The notes under the pieces are model-generated. The model ran no database searches. It saw only the letters and a list, made by a program, of their open reading frames with translations, and was not told where the DNA came from. 8,416 nucleotides of DNA from an uncultured Clostridia bacterium (GTDB lineage: Bacteria > Bacillota > Clostridia > Oscillospirales > Ruminococcaceae): positions 1 to 8,416 of the forward strand of contig CALERQ010000044.1 in assembly GCA_937907305.1 (NCBI GenBank). The letters run 5' to 3'. This document shows, piece by piece, positions 1-5,847 of this stretch; position 1 is the first letter of the stretch, and every line of letters begins with the position of its first letter. A program made the position numbers and the translations under genes.

Positions 1-13
1 TCTGCGACTGCTG

Positions 14-60
14 CGGCGGCGCTGCGCGCCGCCGGGCCTGCGGCCCCCACCCGCCCCTGG
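14..60. repeat. Right end of a GC-rich multi-hairpin intergenic repeat (copy 1, cut by window edge)
   Basis: This is the right part of the same element found complete at 5632-5740 and 6826-6931. A hairpin at 14-34 has 9-bp arms, CGGCGGCGC and GCGCCGCCG, around a TGC triloop. It is followed at 35-46 by GGCCTGCGGCCC, the right outer arm of the other copies, and then by the shared flank CACCCGCCCCT. The left outer arm and the other inner hairpins would lie before base 1. It sits downstream of the terminator of the minus-strand operon. Confidence 0.75.
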
Positions 61-73
61 CACCAATCCCCGC

Positions 74-112
74 AAAAGGGCCGTCCCGCCCCACCCGGAG
101 CGAAACGGCCCT
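74..112 (-). terminator. Rho-independent terminator of the rpe-rnf operon
   Basis: Read on the minus strand just after the stop codon at 119, AGGGCCGT (112-105) pairs perfectly with ACGGCCCT (84-77) across a GC-rich loop of about 20 nt. The stem is followed by a short U-run (TTTT, 77-74 with the stem's last T), then GCGGGG. The long loop and short U-tract make it less than ideal, but its place 6 nt after the last gene of a co-directional series fits an operon terminator. Confidence 0.7.
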
Positions 113-118
113 GCTTTA

Positions 119-1324
119 TTATCTTGTCTGCTCCAGCAGGATGCTCACCGCGCCGGCTTCCTGCGCCGCGCGGATCTGCTCCGCCCGCTGGGTCTCGCCC
201 CAGCCACTGCCCTGCCACAGGTCCGCCGCGGGAGCATAGCCCTGCACCTCCGCGGCCAGCGTTACCCCGGCCGGCAGCTTTTTGGAAAGGGAGGACCACC
301 ACGGATGCATCACGGTATAGATGCTCTCCTCCAGCGGGGCCTTGCGGGTGGCAAACTGCTCCGGCGCCGCCTTGATCAGGCAGTTCTCCGCCGAGGCCAT
401 CACATCCAGCGGGCTGCCGCCCAGCCGCACGCTCTCGCCGGAAAGATCCCCCAGCCACAGCGCCGTCCACAGGCTCACATTCCGGGCCTTCATGGCGGCC
501 GCGGCCTTGGCGGTAAAGTCCGCCAGCACCTGGGATTTATCCACATTCACGCCTTTCTCGGCATAGGTGGCCAGGTTCAGCGAATACCCGGTGGGGAACT
601 GCACCCCCTCCAGGATCAGCACCTCCAGGCCGTTCTCCGCGGCCTCGCCCAGCAGGCTCAGGATATACCCCTGCGCCCGCTCACTCATGGGATTGAGCCA
701 GGTGTGGCCGCCGGCCTCCTTATCATTGTGGATCCAGTTGGTCTCGGTGTAGTTGTATTTTACCGTCGCGTCGGTCAGCTTCCGCCCGGCGGTGTGGTCG
801 TCAAAGGCCCACAGCCGGCCCACGGGGGTCAGTCCCGCCGCCTTTATCTTGGCTATGACCGCCGGGAGGTCGTACCGCTGGGCGGTCTGGGCCGCATTGC
901 CGGTCACATCCTCCAGCGCGCTTTGGTACAGCACCAGGCCGTCCCCATCCTTCAGGTCAAATACCGCCCCGGTATAGCCCTCGGCCGCCAGGGCCGAAAG
1001 CCGGTTCTCCAGCGCCGCCATGTCATACAGCACCGCCGTATCCAGCACGGCGCAGCTCTCCGGCAGGGCGGTCTGCTCCGCGGTGGGCTCATCAGTGGTT
1101 CCCGGGTTTTCCGTGTTCCCCGGCTGATTCTGGTTCTGCTCCTCCTGGCGCTGCTGGCGCTCCTCGGCCTTTTCGGTCACCCACGCGCTGATGGGATCGT
1201 ACAAAAACCACCCGGCGGCACAGGCCCCGGCGATCAGCAGCACCATCAGCACCGTTTTCAGCGTCGCGGCTGTTTTTTGGTGCCGGCGGTCCCGTCCGTA
1301 GCGTTTTACCTTGTATTCCTTCAT
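119..1324 (-). CDS. Membrane-anchored putative glycoside hydrolase (DUF4015-like)
   Basis: The 401-residue protein has a short basic N-terminus, one hydrophobic segment at about residues 23-42, a low-complexity Glu/Gln/Asn/Pro/Thr linker at about 52-86, and then an extracellular domain. The domain resembles the TIM-barrel-like putative glycoside hydrolases of the DUF4015 family. It has an AVFDLKDGDG segment (about 120-129) where the family has a VIDVKD-type strand, GRLWAFDD (169-176) matching the R-x-x-x-F-x-D strand, WLNP (209-212), and ILEGVQFP (237-244) in place of the usual FDYxRFP. The aspartate of that last motif is here E-G, so activity is uncertain. The start is supported by AAGGAG about 10 nt upstream. 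It lies 28 nt after rnfA and closes the operon. No substrate can be named. It is probably an exported cell-surface protein held by its uncleaved N-terminal helix. Confidence 0.72.
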   Translation of the reverse strand: MKEYKVKRYGRDRRHQKTAATLKTVLMVLLIAGACAAGWFLYDPISAWVTEKAEERQQRQEEQNQNQPGNTENPGTTDEPTAEQTALPESCAVLDTAVLYDMAALENRLSALAAEGYTGAVFDLKDGDGLVLYQSALEDVTGNAAQTAQRYDLPAVIAKIKAAGLTPVGRLWAFDDHTAGRKLTDATVKYNYTETNWIHNDKEAGGHTWLNPMSERAQGYILSLLGEAAENGLEVLILEGVQFPTGYSLNLATYAEKGVNVDKSQVLADFTAKAAAAMKARNVSLWTALWLGDLSGESVRLGGSPLDVMASAENCLIKAAPEQFATRKAPLEESIYTVMHPWWSSLSKKLPAGVTLAAEVQGYAPAADLWQGSGWGETQRAEQIRAAQEAGAVSILLEQTR

Positions 1325-1352
1325 CCTTCTCTACTCCTTACAGTCATGGCCA

Positions 1353-1955
1353 TTATGCCGCCAGCGAATGTCCCAGCAGCCCGAACAGCGCCATCGAGAT
1401 CATCCCCGCGCCGATGAGCCGGATGGGCAGCCCGCGCAGGAAAAAGGGCAGGCGGGTGTACTTGAGCCGGTCGGCAAAGACGATATGCAGCCGCACCGCC
1501 AGCAGGTAGCCCAGTCCGCTGCCCAGCCCGAATACCAGACACTCATACCAGCGGTAGTTATTCAGGCAGCACAGCAGCAGTACGCCCACCGGCAAAAAGG
1601 AAAAGCAGTCCCGGGTGATGGCATGCATAAAGGTTTCGGTCGGGCGGTTATTCTTGGTAGCCTGGAACAGAATGCCGCAGCCCGCCAAAAAGATCACGAT
1701 ATACAGCAGGATGCCCGCCGGGGTGCTCAGATAAACAGGAATATCGGTATAACCGGTAAAGATCAGTCTCCCCAGCCAGCCGGAAATGGCCGCCGGCAGG
1801 CACATCCCCGCCGCGACGAAGCTCCGCAGCATCACATCCCGGCGTTCATTCAGCTGGGCATCCACCGTTTCCGCCATAAAGCAGCGGGTATAGAAGGGAT
1901 TTTCCACCAGGGCCGCCGTCAGCAGCAGGCCCAACAGGTTCAGTGCCAAATTCAT
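1353..1955 (-). CDS. rnfA: RnfA-like (NqrE-family) membrane subunit of an Rnf-type complex
   Basis: This 200-residue, strongly hydrophobic protein has about six membrane segments, the usual RnfA length and topology. The C-terminal half matches RnfA best: ECLVFGLGSGLGYLLAV (138-154), then an ADRLKYTRLPFFLRGLPI stretch (161-178) matching the family's RERLELADVPKPFRG region, then LIGAGMISMALFG (180-192). In the Rnf/Nqr family, RnfA supplies two cysteines to an intramembrane 2Fe-2S cluster. Candidates here are C25 and C129/C130, close to the expected places, although the surrounding LGLCP and TTNCA motifs are not kept. The ATG overlaps the rnfE stop (ATGA) and is preceded by GGAAGGAGG. The protein is clearly divergent from ordinary RnfA. 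Its partner in the heterodimer would be the RnfE-like protein encoded just upstream. Confidence 0.78.
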   Translation of the reverse strand: MNLALNLLGLLLTAALVENPFYTRCFMAETVDAQLNERRDVMLRSFVAAGMCLPAAISGWLGRLIFTGYTDIPVYLSTPAGILLYIVIFLAGCGILFQATKNNRPTETFMHAITRDCFSFLPVGVLLLCCLNNYRWYECLVFGLGSGLGYLLAVRLHIVFADRLKYTRLPFFLRGLPIRLIGAGMISMALFGLLGHSLAA

Positions 1956-2737
1956 GCCTCAGCCTCCTTCCCCACGGTCTCCGCCTCTCTGCGGCGGTGG
2001 ATGGCATGGCGCAGCGCGGCCTCCACGGCCCGCAGCACCGCCAGCAAAAAGCCGGAAAGAATCAGTCCGAAGAAGGGCTGCTCCGCCGCTTCGATCCTAA
2101 AGGACATCGCCACCGGCAGCCCCAGCAGGGTATTGTGGCGCAGCAGCTCCCGCAGCGCGCCGCTTACCAGAATGATAATGCAGAAATCCCGCAAAAAGCG
2201 CAGCGTCCGTCCCCAGAATTCCCGCATGTTATCCACCGCGGTGTAGCTATCCGCCTGCAGCAGCACCGGGGCCGCCACCAGCAGGAAAAGATAGATCCCC
2301 AGGGAATCGTAGGCGCCCGGCCAGTACAGCACCAGCGCCACGCAGCAGGCAGCCGCCAGCATGGCCGCCACCAGCACCGTCAGCGGCAGGGCCACCCATT
2401 CCGCCAGGTTCAGCTTCCGGCGTAAAATAAGATGCAGCGCCGAACAGGGCAGCATCAGAATGATGAGCACCGCGCACAGAATAATGCCATTCTGCAGGGA
2501 GGTCGCTCCCACCGCCCAGAACGGCACCGCGCCCAGCATCAGGTAGGCGTGGTCCTCACTGTTTTTTTCCGCCACGCGGCGGCGGGCCTGGGCACGGGCG
2601 CTGCTTTTCTGCACATGTCGGGTCCAGCGGCCCGGCAGCAGACGGGGGCGCCGCTTTTCCCGCGGCTCATCCTGCGGATGACTCATCGGCGTTTCGGTCT
2701 CATGGTCATTGGTTTCCGGCAGCTTCTCGTTTGGCAT
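1952..2737 (-). CDS. rnfE: RnfE-like (NqrD-family) membrane subunit with a charged N-terminal extension
   Basis: The protein has 261 residues. Residues 1-62 are a charged, basic cytoplasmic extension that ordinary RnfE does not have. From about residue 65 it follows RnfE: LGAVPFWAVGATSLQNG (68-84), then YWPGAYDSLGIYLFLLVAAP (138-157), then LVSGALRELLRHNTLLG (190-206), the counterpart of the LLGAIREILGNGTLFG segment. It would pair with RnfA in the membrane. The family's LGLCP cysteine is replaced (LGAVP, V71), and the VNC cysteine is also missing (VAAP, A156 or P157), so normal 2Fe-2S ligation looks impossible from this subunit. The start at 2737 is fixed by AAAGGAGGG 6 nt upstream. It overlaps the end of rnfD by 32 nt. 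An internal Met at residue 18 has no ribosome binding site. Confidence 0.76.
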   Translation of the reverse strand: MPNEKLPETNDHETETPMSHPQDEPREKRRPRLLPGRWTRHVQKSSARAQARRRVAEKNSEDHAYLMLGAVPFWAVGATSLQNGIILCAVLIILMLPCSALHLILRRKLNLAEWVALPLTVLVAAMLAAACCVALVLYWPGAYDSLGIYLFLLVAAPVLLQADSYTAVDNMREFWGRTLRFLRDFCIIILVSGALRELLRHNTLLGLPVAMSFRIEAAEQPFFGLILSGFLLAVLRAVEAALRHAIHRRREAETVGKEAEA

Positions 2738-3704
2738 AGCGCGCCCTCCTTTCCTTCTGCATCCGCTTCTCGGTCACGGTATCAATATGATGGTTGATAA
2801 TATTCATCAGCAGCACCACAAAAAGGATGCCCTGCTGGTAAGCGCCAAAGTAATTGTACCCCACCAGCAGCAGCCCCGCCACGATGCTGGAAAGCAGCCG
2901 GCCCTCCTCCCGGGTAGCGCCGGTCACCGGCTCCGAGAGCATGAAAATGGTGCCGAACAGCGCCGCGGTGCCAAAAATCTCATAATACATGGAGGCCAGC
3001 GAGGAATACCCCGCGCGGGGGAAGAAGGCCGCGAAGACCGCCACCACCCCCAGGGTGATGAGCGGCTGCCACAGCCGGATGCTCCCCCGGGCCGCCAGGT
3101 ACAGCATGCAGGCCAGCAGCACCAGGCCGTTCAGGGTACCCATGGGGCCGGGGTGCAGGCCCAGCATCACGCTGGTCATATCGGTGGAGGGAACGCTGCC
3201 CATGCTGAGAACATAGGCAATGGAATTGGTGGTGCGCACCGTCACCTCGCCGAATACCTCGGGATTGGTAAAGGTGGCGGGATAGGCAAAGACCAGCTGC
3301 GGCCAGCACAGTGTCACAAACAGCAGGCCGCCCGCCGCGGGATTAAACAGATTGTAGCCGGTGCCGCCAAAGGCGTATTTCACCAGCAGTATGGCAAATA
3401 CATCGGCCACGATGACCACATAGTACGGGATGGAAGCCGGCAGCATCAGGGGGATCATCATGCCGGTGACCAGCGCCGAAATATCGTGGGCATTGTGGCG
3501 CTCCAACCGCATTATGCTGCCCAGCCATTCGCACAGCATGCACACCGCCATGGAAACGACCCCCAGCATAATGGCCCGCCAGCCGTAGTAAAAGGCCGCG
3601 ATGAGGTAAAGGGCCGCCATGCACAGCATCACATCCAGCATAATGCCGCGGGTAGTAGTTGGGTGCTTGATGTAAGGCGCCATCAGGGAAGATTCACGGA
3701 TCAC
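2706..3704 (-). CDS. rnfD: RnfD-like (NqrB-family) membrane subunit lacking the usual flavin-attachment motif
   Basis: The protein has 332 residues from a GTG start. It is a multi-spanning membrane protein with clear RnfD landmarks: PYIKHPTTTRGIMLDV (10-25), ALVTGMMIPLMLPASIPYYV (77-96), KYAFGGTGYNLFNPAAGG (109-126), and SEPVTGATREEGR (257-269) matching the family's TDPVTSPVTPKGR loop. The C-terminus is a basic tail. Canonical RnfD carries covalent FMN on the Thr of an SGAT motif after the FNPA helix. The matching stretch here (about 155-185) has no SGAT. I chose the GTG at 3704 because it overlaps the rnfC stop (GTGA) and has a purine-rich AAGGGGG about 9 nt upstream. An ATG at 3683 (residue 8) is possible but has no good ribosome binding site. 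The reading frame is also open upstream inside rnfC, but that is not RnfD-like. Confidence 0.8.
   Translation of the reverse strand: MIRESSLMAPYIKHPTTTRGIMLDVMLCMAALYLIAAFYYGWRAIMLGVVSMAVCMLCEWLGSIMRLERHNAHDISALVTGMMIPLMLPASIPYYVVIVADVFAILLVKYAFGGTGYNLFNPAAGGLLFVTLCWPQLVFAYPATFTNPEVFGEVTVRTTNSIAYVLSMGSVPSTDMTSVMLGLHPGPMGTLNGLVLLACMLYLAARGSIRLWQPLITLGVVAVFAAFFPRAGYSSLASMYYEIFGTAALFGTIFMLSEPVTGATREEGRLLSSIVAGLLLVGYNYFGAYQQGILFVVLLMNIINHHIDTVTEKRMQKERRARYAKREAAGNQ
2744..2752 (-). promoter_or_regulatory. Strong ribosome binding site for rnfE inside rnfD
   Basis: On the minus strand AAAGGAGGG lies 6 nt before the ATG at 2737 and inside the last codons of rnfD. It decides the rnfE start and implies that rnfE is translated from a site overlapped by ribosomes finishing rnfD, so the two genes are probably translationally coupled. 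Confidence 0.75.
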
Positions 3705-4759
3705 GGCTCCTCGCCCCCTTTCATCTTCTGCCGGTACAGCAGGATCTCCCCTGCCACCGACTGCCGGGAGGGACAGATATAGCTGCAGCAGGTACACTGG
3801 GTGCAGTCCTCTATGCCCAGTTCCTCCACCGCCCGGCGGTTGCCGCGGCGCAGCTCCTGCAAAATTCTCATGGGATTCAGCCCCTGGGGACATACGGCGG
3901 TGCACCGCCCGCAGCCGATACAGGTATAGCTGTATTCATGCTTATCATCCCGGATGGCCAGAACGGCGGTGGTGCACAGCTCCACCTTTTCGTTCCGCAG
4001 GTCCTCGGTGGCCGTGCCGGTCAGCGGCCCGCCCAGGATGACACGGGTGGGGCGCTCGGTCAGGCCGCACAGCTTCAGCAGCTCCAGCACCGGGGTGCCC
4101 AGCGGGGCCTCCACATTGCGAGGGAAGCCAACGCAGTTGCCCGCCACCGTCACAAAGGTGGTGGTCTGCGGGCGGCCCTCCACCGCGGCCCGGTACAGGT
4201 GGATCATGGCGCAGGCGCCGCACAGCAGCCAGCCGCCCTTTCCGCTGTATTGCTCGGCCAGCTCTTCCTCCATCTGGCGCTGGGCGGGGTATTTGCCGCC
4301 CACCTTCCGGATGGGGATGCCGCCGATGCTGCGGGGGATGGCCACCTCGCTGTCGCTGATGTGCTTATACACCAGCACCGCGGTATCGGTGGTGCCCAGT
4401 ACCTTTGCCGCCAGCTGAATGCCGCCCGCGCACTGGTCCCGCAGGGCCAGCATGGGGCCCATCTGGCTGCTGACATACGGCTCGTCATCAATGGCATCAA
4501 TGAGCAGCATAGCGCCGCTGCCCATGGCCTCCCGCAGCTTTTCCGCCAGCGGCCGGCCATCGGTCTCATCCACGATATCGGCTTGCTCCGCCGCCCGCAG
4601 GATCTCCTCCGGCGAAAGGCTGTCCGCCTCGCGCGGGGATTCACACGGCTCCACCGGCTCCATCTGCTTCACGGTACGGGAAAGGGCAGGTTCCTTCATC
4701 TGCTCCAGCATCACGCCGCGGCGGTACAGCCCCTTGAATATCTTATCGGTCAATTGCAT
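3701..4759 (-). CDS. rnfC: RnfC-like iron-sulfur subunit, lacking the N-terminal NADH/FMN region
   Basis: The protein has 352 residues, against about 430-450 or more for ordinary RnfC. The C-terminal part holds two 4Fe-4S motifs: C280-C283-C286-C290 (CIGCGRCTAVCP) and C319-C322-C325-C329 (CTQCTCCSYICP). The middle matches the RnfC/NuoF-like fold: LIDAIDDEPY (86-95) in place of IVNGAECEPY, KYPAQRQMEEELA (156-168) in place of KYPQGAEKQLI, YRAAVEGRPQTTTFVTVAGN (189-208), and GTPVLELLKLCG (221-232). The GGIHPPE start, the N-terminal barrel region and the GGAGFPT glycine-rich motif for nucleotide and flavin binding are all absent. The first 75 or so residues match nothing I recognise. The start has AAGGAG 7 nt upstream. 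The gene lies 36 nt after rpe and overlaps rnfD by 4 nt. It is a soluble or peripheral electron carrier subunit, but probably not an NADH-oxidising one. Confidence 0.82.
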   Translation of the reverse strand: MQLTDKIFKGLYRRGVMLEQMKEPALSRTVKQMEPVEPCESPREADSLSPEEILRAAEQADIVDETDGRPLAEKLREAMGSGAMLLIDAIDDEPYVSSQMGPMLALRDQCAGGIQLAAKVLGTTDTAVLVYKHISDSEVAIPRSIGGIPIRKVGGKYPAQRQMEEELAEQYSGKGGWLLCGACAMIHLYRAAVEGRPQTTTFVTVAGNCVGFPRNVEAPLGTPVLELLKLCGLTERPTRVILGGPLTGTATEDLRNEKVELCTTAVLAIRDDKHEYSYTCIGCGRCTAVCPQGLNPMRILQELRRGNRRAVEELGIEDCTQCTCCSYICPSRQSVAGEILLYRQKMKGGEEP

Positions 4760-4795
4760 GGTATTTCTCCTTACTTTTCCGGAGTTTCCTTCGCG

Positions 4796-5446
4796 TTATA
4801 CGGCGGCCTTCGCCAGCTCCCGCAGCGCGGTGATCTCCGCTCCGTAGTCCTCCCGGCCAAATACGGCGCTGCCCGCCACAAAGCAGTCGGCGCCCGCGGC
4901 TGCGGCGGTGGCTATCGTTTTCCGGTTGATGCCGCCATCCACCTGCAGCACCGTGCCGGGGCGGCAGTGTTCCCGCAGCCAGGTCAGCTTCGGCATCATA
5001 TCCTCCATAAAGCTCTGCCCGCCAAAGCCCGGCTCCACCGTCATCACCAGCACCAGCTCCACCTCATCCAGGTAGGGGGCCAGCACCTCCACCGGGGTGC
5101 CCGGCTTGATGGAAATACCCGCCTTCATGCCCTCGGCATGGATCATGCGGATGGTTTCGGCGGGGTCGCCCTCCGCCTCCACATGGAAGGTGACGAGATC
5201 GGCGCCGCTTTTTTTCAGGTCGGCGATATATTTCTGCGGCTGGCTTATCATAATATGCACATCAAAGAACAAATCGCATACCGGGCGGATGCACTTGATG
5301 ACCGGCATCCCGAAGGAGATATTCGGCACAAAGTGCCCGTCCATCACATCGATGTGCAGCCAGTCGGCGCCGCCCTGTTTTACACGGTCCAGTTCTTCTT
5401 TCAGCCGGGCAAAATCCGCCGAAAGCATGGAGGGAGAGATCAGCAT
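4796..5446 (-). CDS. rpe: Ribulose-phosphate 3-epimerase
   Basis: The enzyme interconverts D-ribulose 5-phosphate and D-xylulose 5-phosphate in the non-oxidative pentose phosphate pathway, in the cytoplasm. It has 216 residues, the normal length, and is a complete TIM barrel. Family landmarks are all present: ISPSMLSADF (3-12), the metal/catalytic HIDVMDGHFVPN (31-42), DVHIMI (62-67), the TVEPGFGGQSF loop (about 136-146), the catalytic VDGGIN (169-174), and the phosphate-binding AGSAVFG (about 191-197). The start has AGAGGA about 9 nt upstream. It is the first gene of the operon and is followed after 36 nt by rnfC. An Rnf-type gene set is not a usual partner of rpe, so the shared transcript may only reflect local gene arrangement. 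Confidence 0.97.
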   Translation of the reverse strand: MLISPSMLSADFARLKEELDRVKQGGADWLHIDVMDGHFVPNISFGMPVIKCIRPVCDLFFDVHIMISQPQKYIADLKKSGADLVTFHVEAEGDPAETIRMIHAEGMKAGISIKPGTPVEVLAPYLDEVELVLVMTVEPGFGGQSFMEDMMPKLTWLREHCRPGTVLQVDGGINRKTIATAAAAGADCFVAGSAVFGREDYGAEITALRELAKAAV

Positions 5447-5484
5447 AGTGGGGTTCCTCTTTTCACGGGTGGTTTATCTGCACA

Positions 5485-5505
5485 AATAGGCGCATTTCGC
5501 CTATT
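5485..5505. promoter_or_regulatory. Perfect inverted repeat in the rpe leader (operator or 5' hairpin)
   Basis: The sequence is AATAGGCG-N5-CGCCTATT, 8-bp perfect arms with a CATTT spacer (plus strand). It starts about 6-8 nt downstream of the predicted rpe transcription start and ends about 20 nt before the rpe ribosome binding site. It has no clean U-tract in the rpe direction, so it is not an obvious terminator. It could be a repressor site or a 5'-end stabilising hairpin. I do not recognise the motif. Confidence 0.6.
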
Positions 5506-5518
5506 CTGATTCTATTTT

Positions 5519-5547
5519 ATCATATCGCATCTTGCCCCTCCCGTCAA
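5519..5547 (-). promoter_or_regulatory. Sigma-70/SigA-type promoter of the rpe-rnf operon
   Basis: Read on the minus strand, TTGACG (5547-5542) is followed by a 17-nt spacer and TATGAT (5524-5519). Each box matches the consensus at five of six positions and the spacing is ideal. Transcription should begin near 5511-5513, leaving a leader of about 65 nt before the rpe start at 5446. Confidence 0.78.
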
Positions 5548-5563
5548 TAAATTCTATTTGACG
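5542..5563. repeat. Inverted repeat overlapping the rpe -35 box
   Basis: CGTCAA (5542-5547) and TTGACG (5558-5563) are perfect 6-bp arms around an AT-rich 10-bp centre. The left arm is the -35 box of the rpe promoter. The half-site spacing, about one and a half helical turns centre to centre, would suit a dimeric regulator, but 6-bp arms can also arise by chance. Confidence 0.35.
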
Positions 5564-5631
5564 CTTTCCTGAACAATCTGTGAAAAGCGCAGAGGGCCGG
5601 CGGGCGGGACGGCGCTTCCCCACGGCTCCCC

Positions 5632-5740
5632 GCAGGGGGCCGGCTCCGGGCCGCAGGCCAAACCGTCCTCCGGACGGTTTGGGCGAACTTCGTTCGCTGC
5701 GGCGGCTGCGCCGCCGGGCCTGCGGCCCGCACCCGCCCCT
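5632..5740. repeat. GC-rich multi-hairpin palindromic repeat (copy 2)
   Basis: The perfect 13-bp outer arms are CGGGCCGCAGGCC (5647-5659) and GGCCTGCGGCCCG (5717-5729). Between them stand three hairpins, each with a 3-nt loop: 5660-5680 (AAACCGTCC / GGACGGTTT, can extend by 2 bp), 5683-5697 (GCGAAC / GTTCGC) and 5700-5716 (CGGCGGC / GCCGCCG). The left flank GCAGGGGGCCGGCTC and the right flank CACCCGCCCCT are shared with other copies. The element lies between the rpe and arginase promoters. As RNA or extruded DNA it would fold into a cloverleaf-like shape. Confidence 0.85.
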
Positions 5741-5803
5741 CGCGGGAACTCTCCCTCCCAGCGTCCCCCAGCCGCCCCGCCCCAAATATTCACACAATTC
5801 CGG

Positions 5804-5832
5804 TTGTTTCCGTCCCGCGGCTGTGGTACAAT
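5804..5832 (+). promoter_or_regulatory. Probable promoter of the arginase gene
   Basis: TTGTTT (5804-5809), a 17-nt spacer and TACAAT (5827-5832). The -10 box is good (five of six) and is preceded by TGTGG, close to an extended -10. The -35 box is poor (three of six). The resulting leader would be about 70 nt. Confidence 0.55.
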
Positions 5833-5847
5833 AGGGTACGGTTTAAT

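Noticed and set aside
305..1417. Long plus-strand open frame opposite the DUF4015-like gene
   Set aside because: Rich in His, Gln, Arg and Gly with no recognisable domain. It is the antisense of a well-supported gene with a membrane anchor and family motifs.
3683..3905. Extension of rnfD upstream to an ATG at 3905
   Set aside because: The extra 67 residues lie inside rnfC in another frame, do not resemble RnfD, and have no ribosome binding site.
3938..5509. 523-codon plus-strand open frame opposite rnfC and rpe
   Set aside because: It runs antisense across two clearly identified genes and their gap, has a His/Gln/Arg-rich composition, and has no ribosome binding site. It is a product of high GC content.
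5785..5805. ARG box (ArgR/AhrC site) upstream of arginase
   Set aside because: An ATATTCAC half-site-like string is present, but no matching second half at the proper spacing could be seen.
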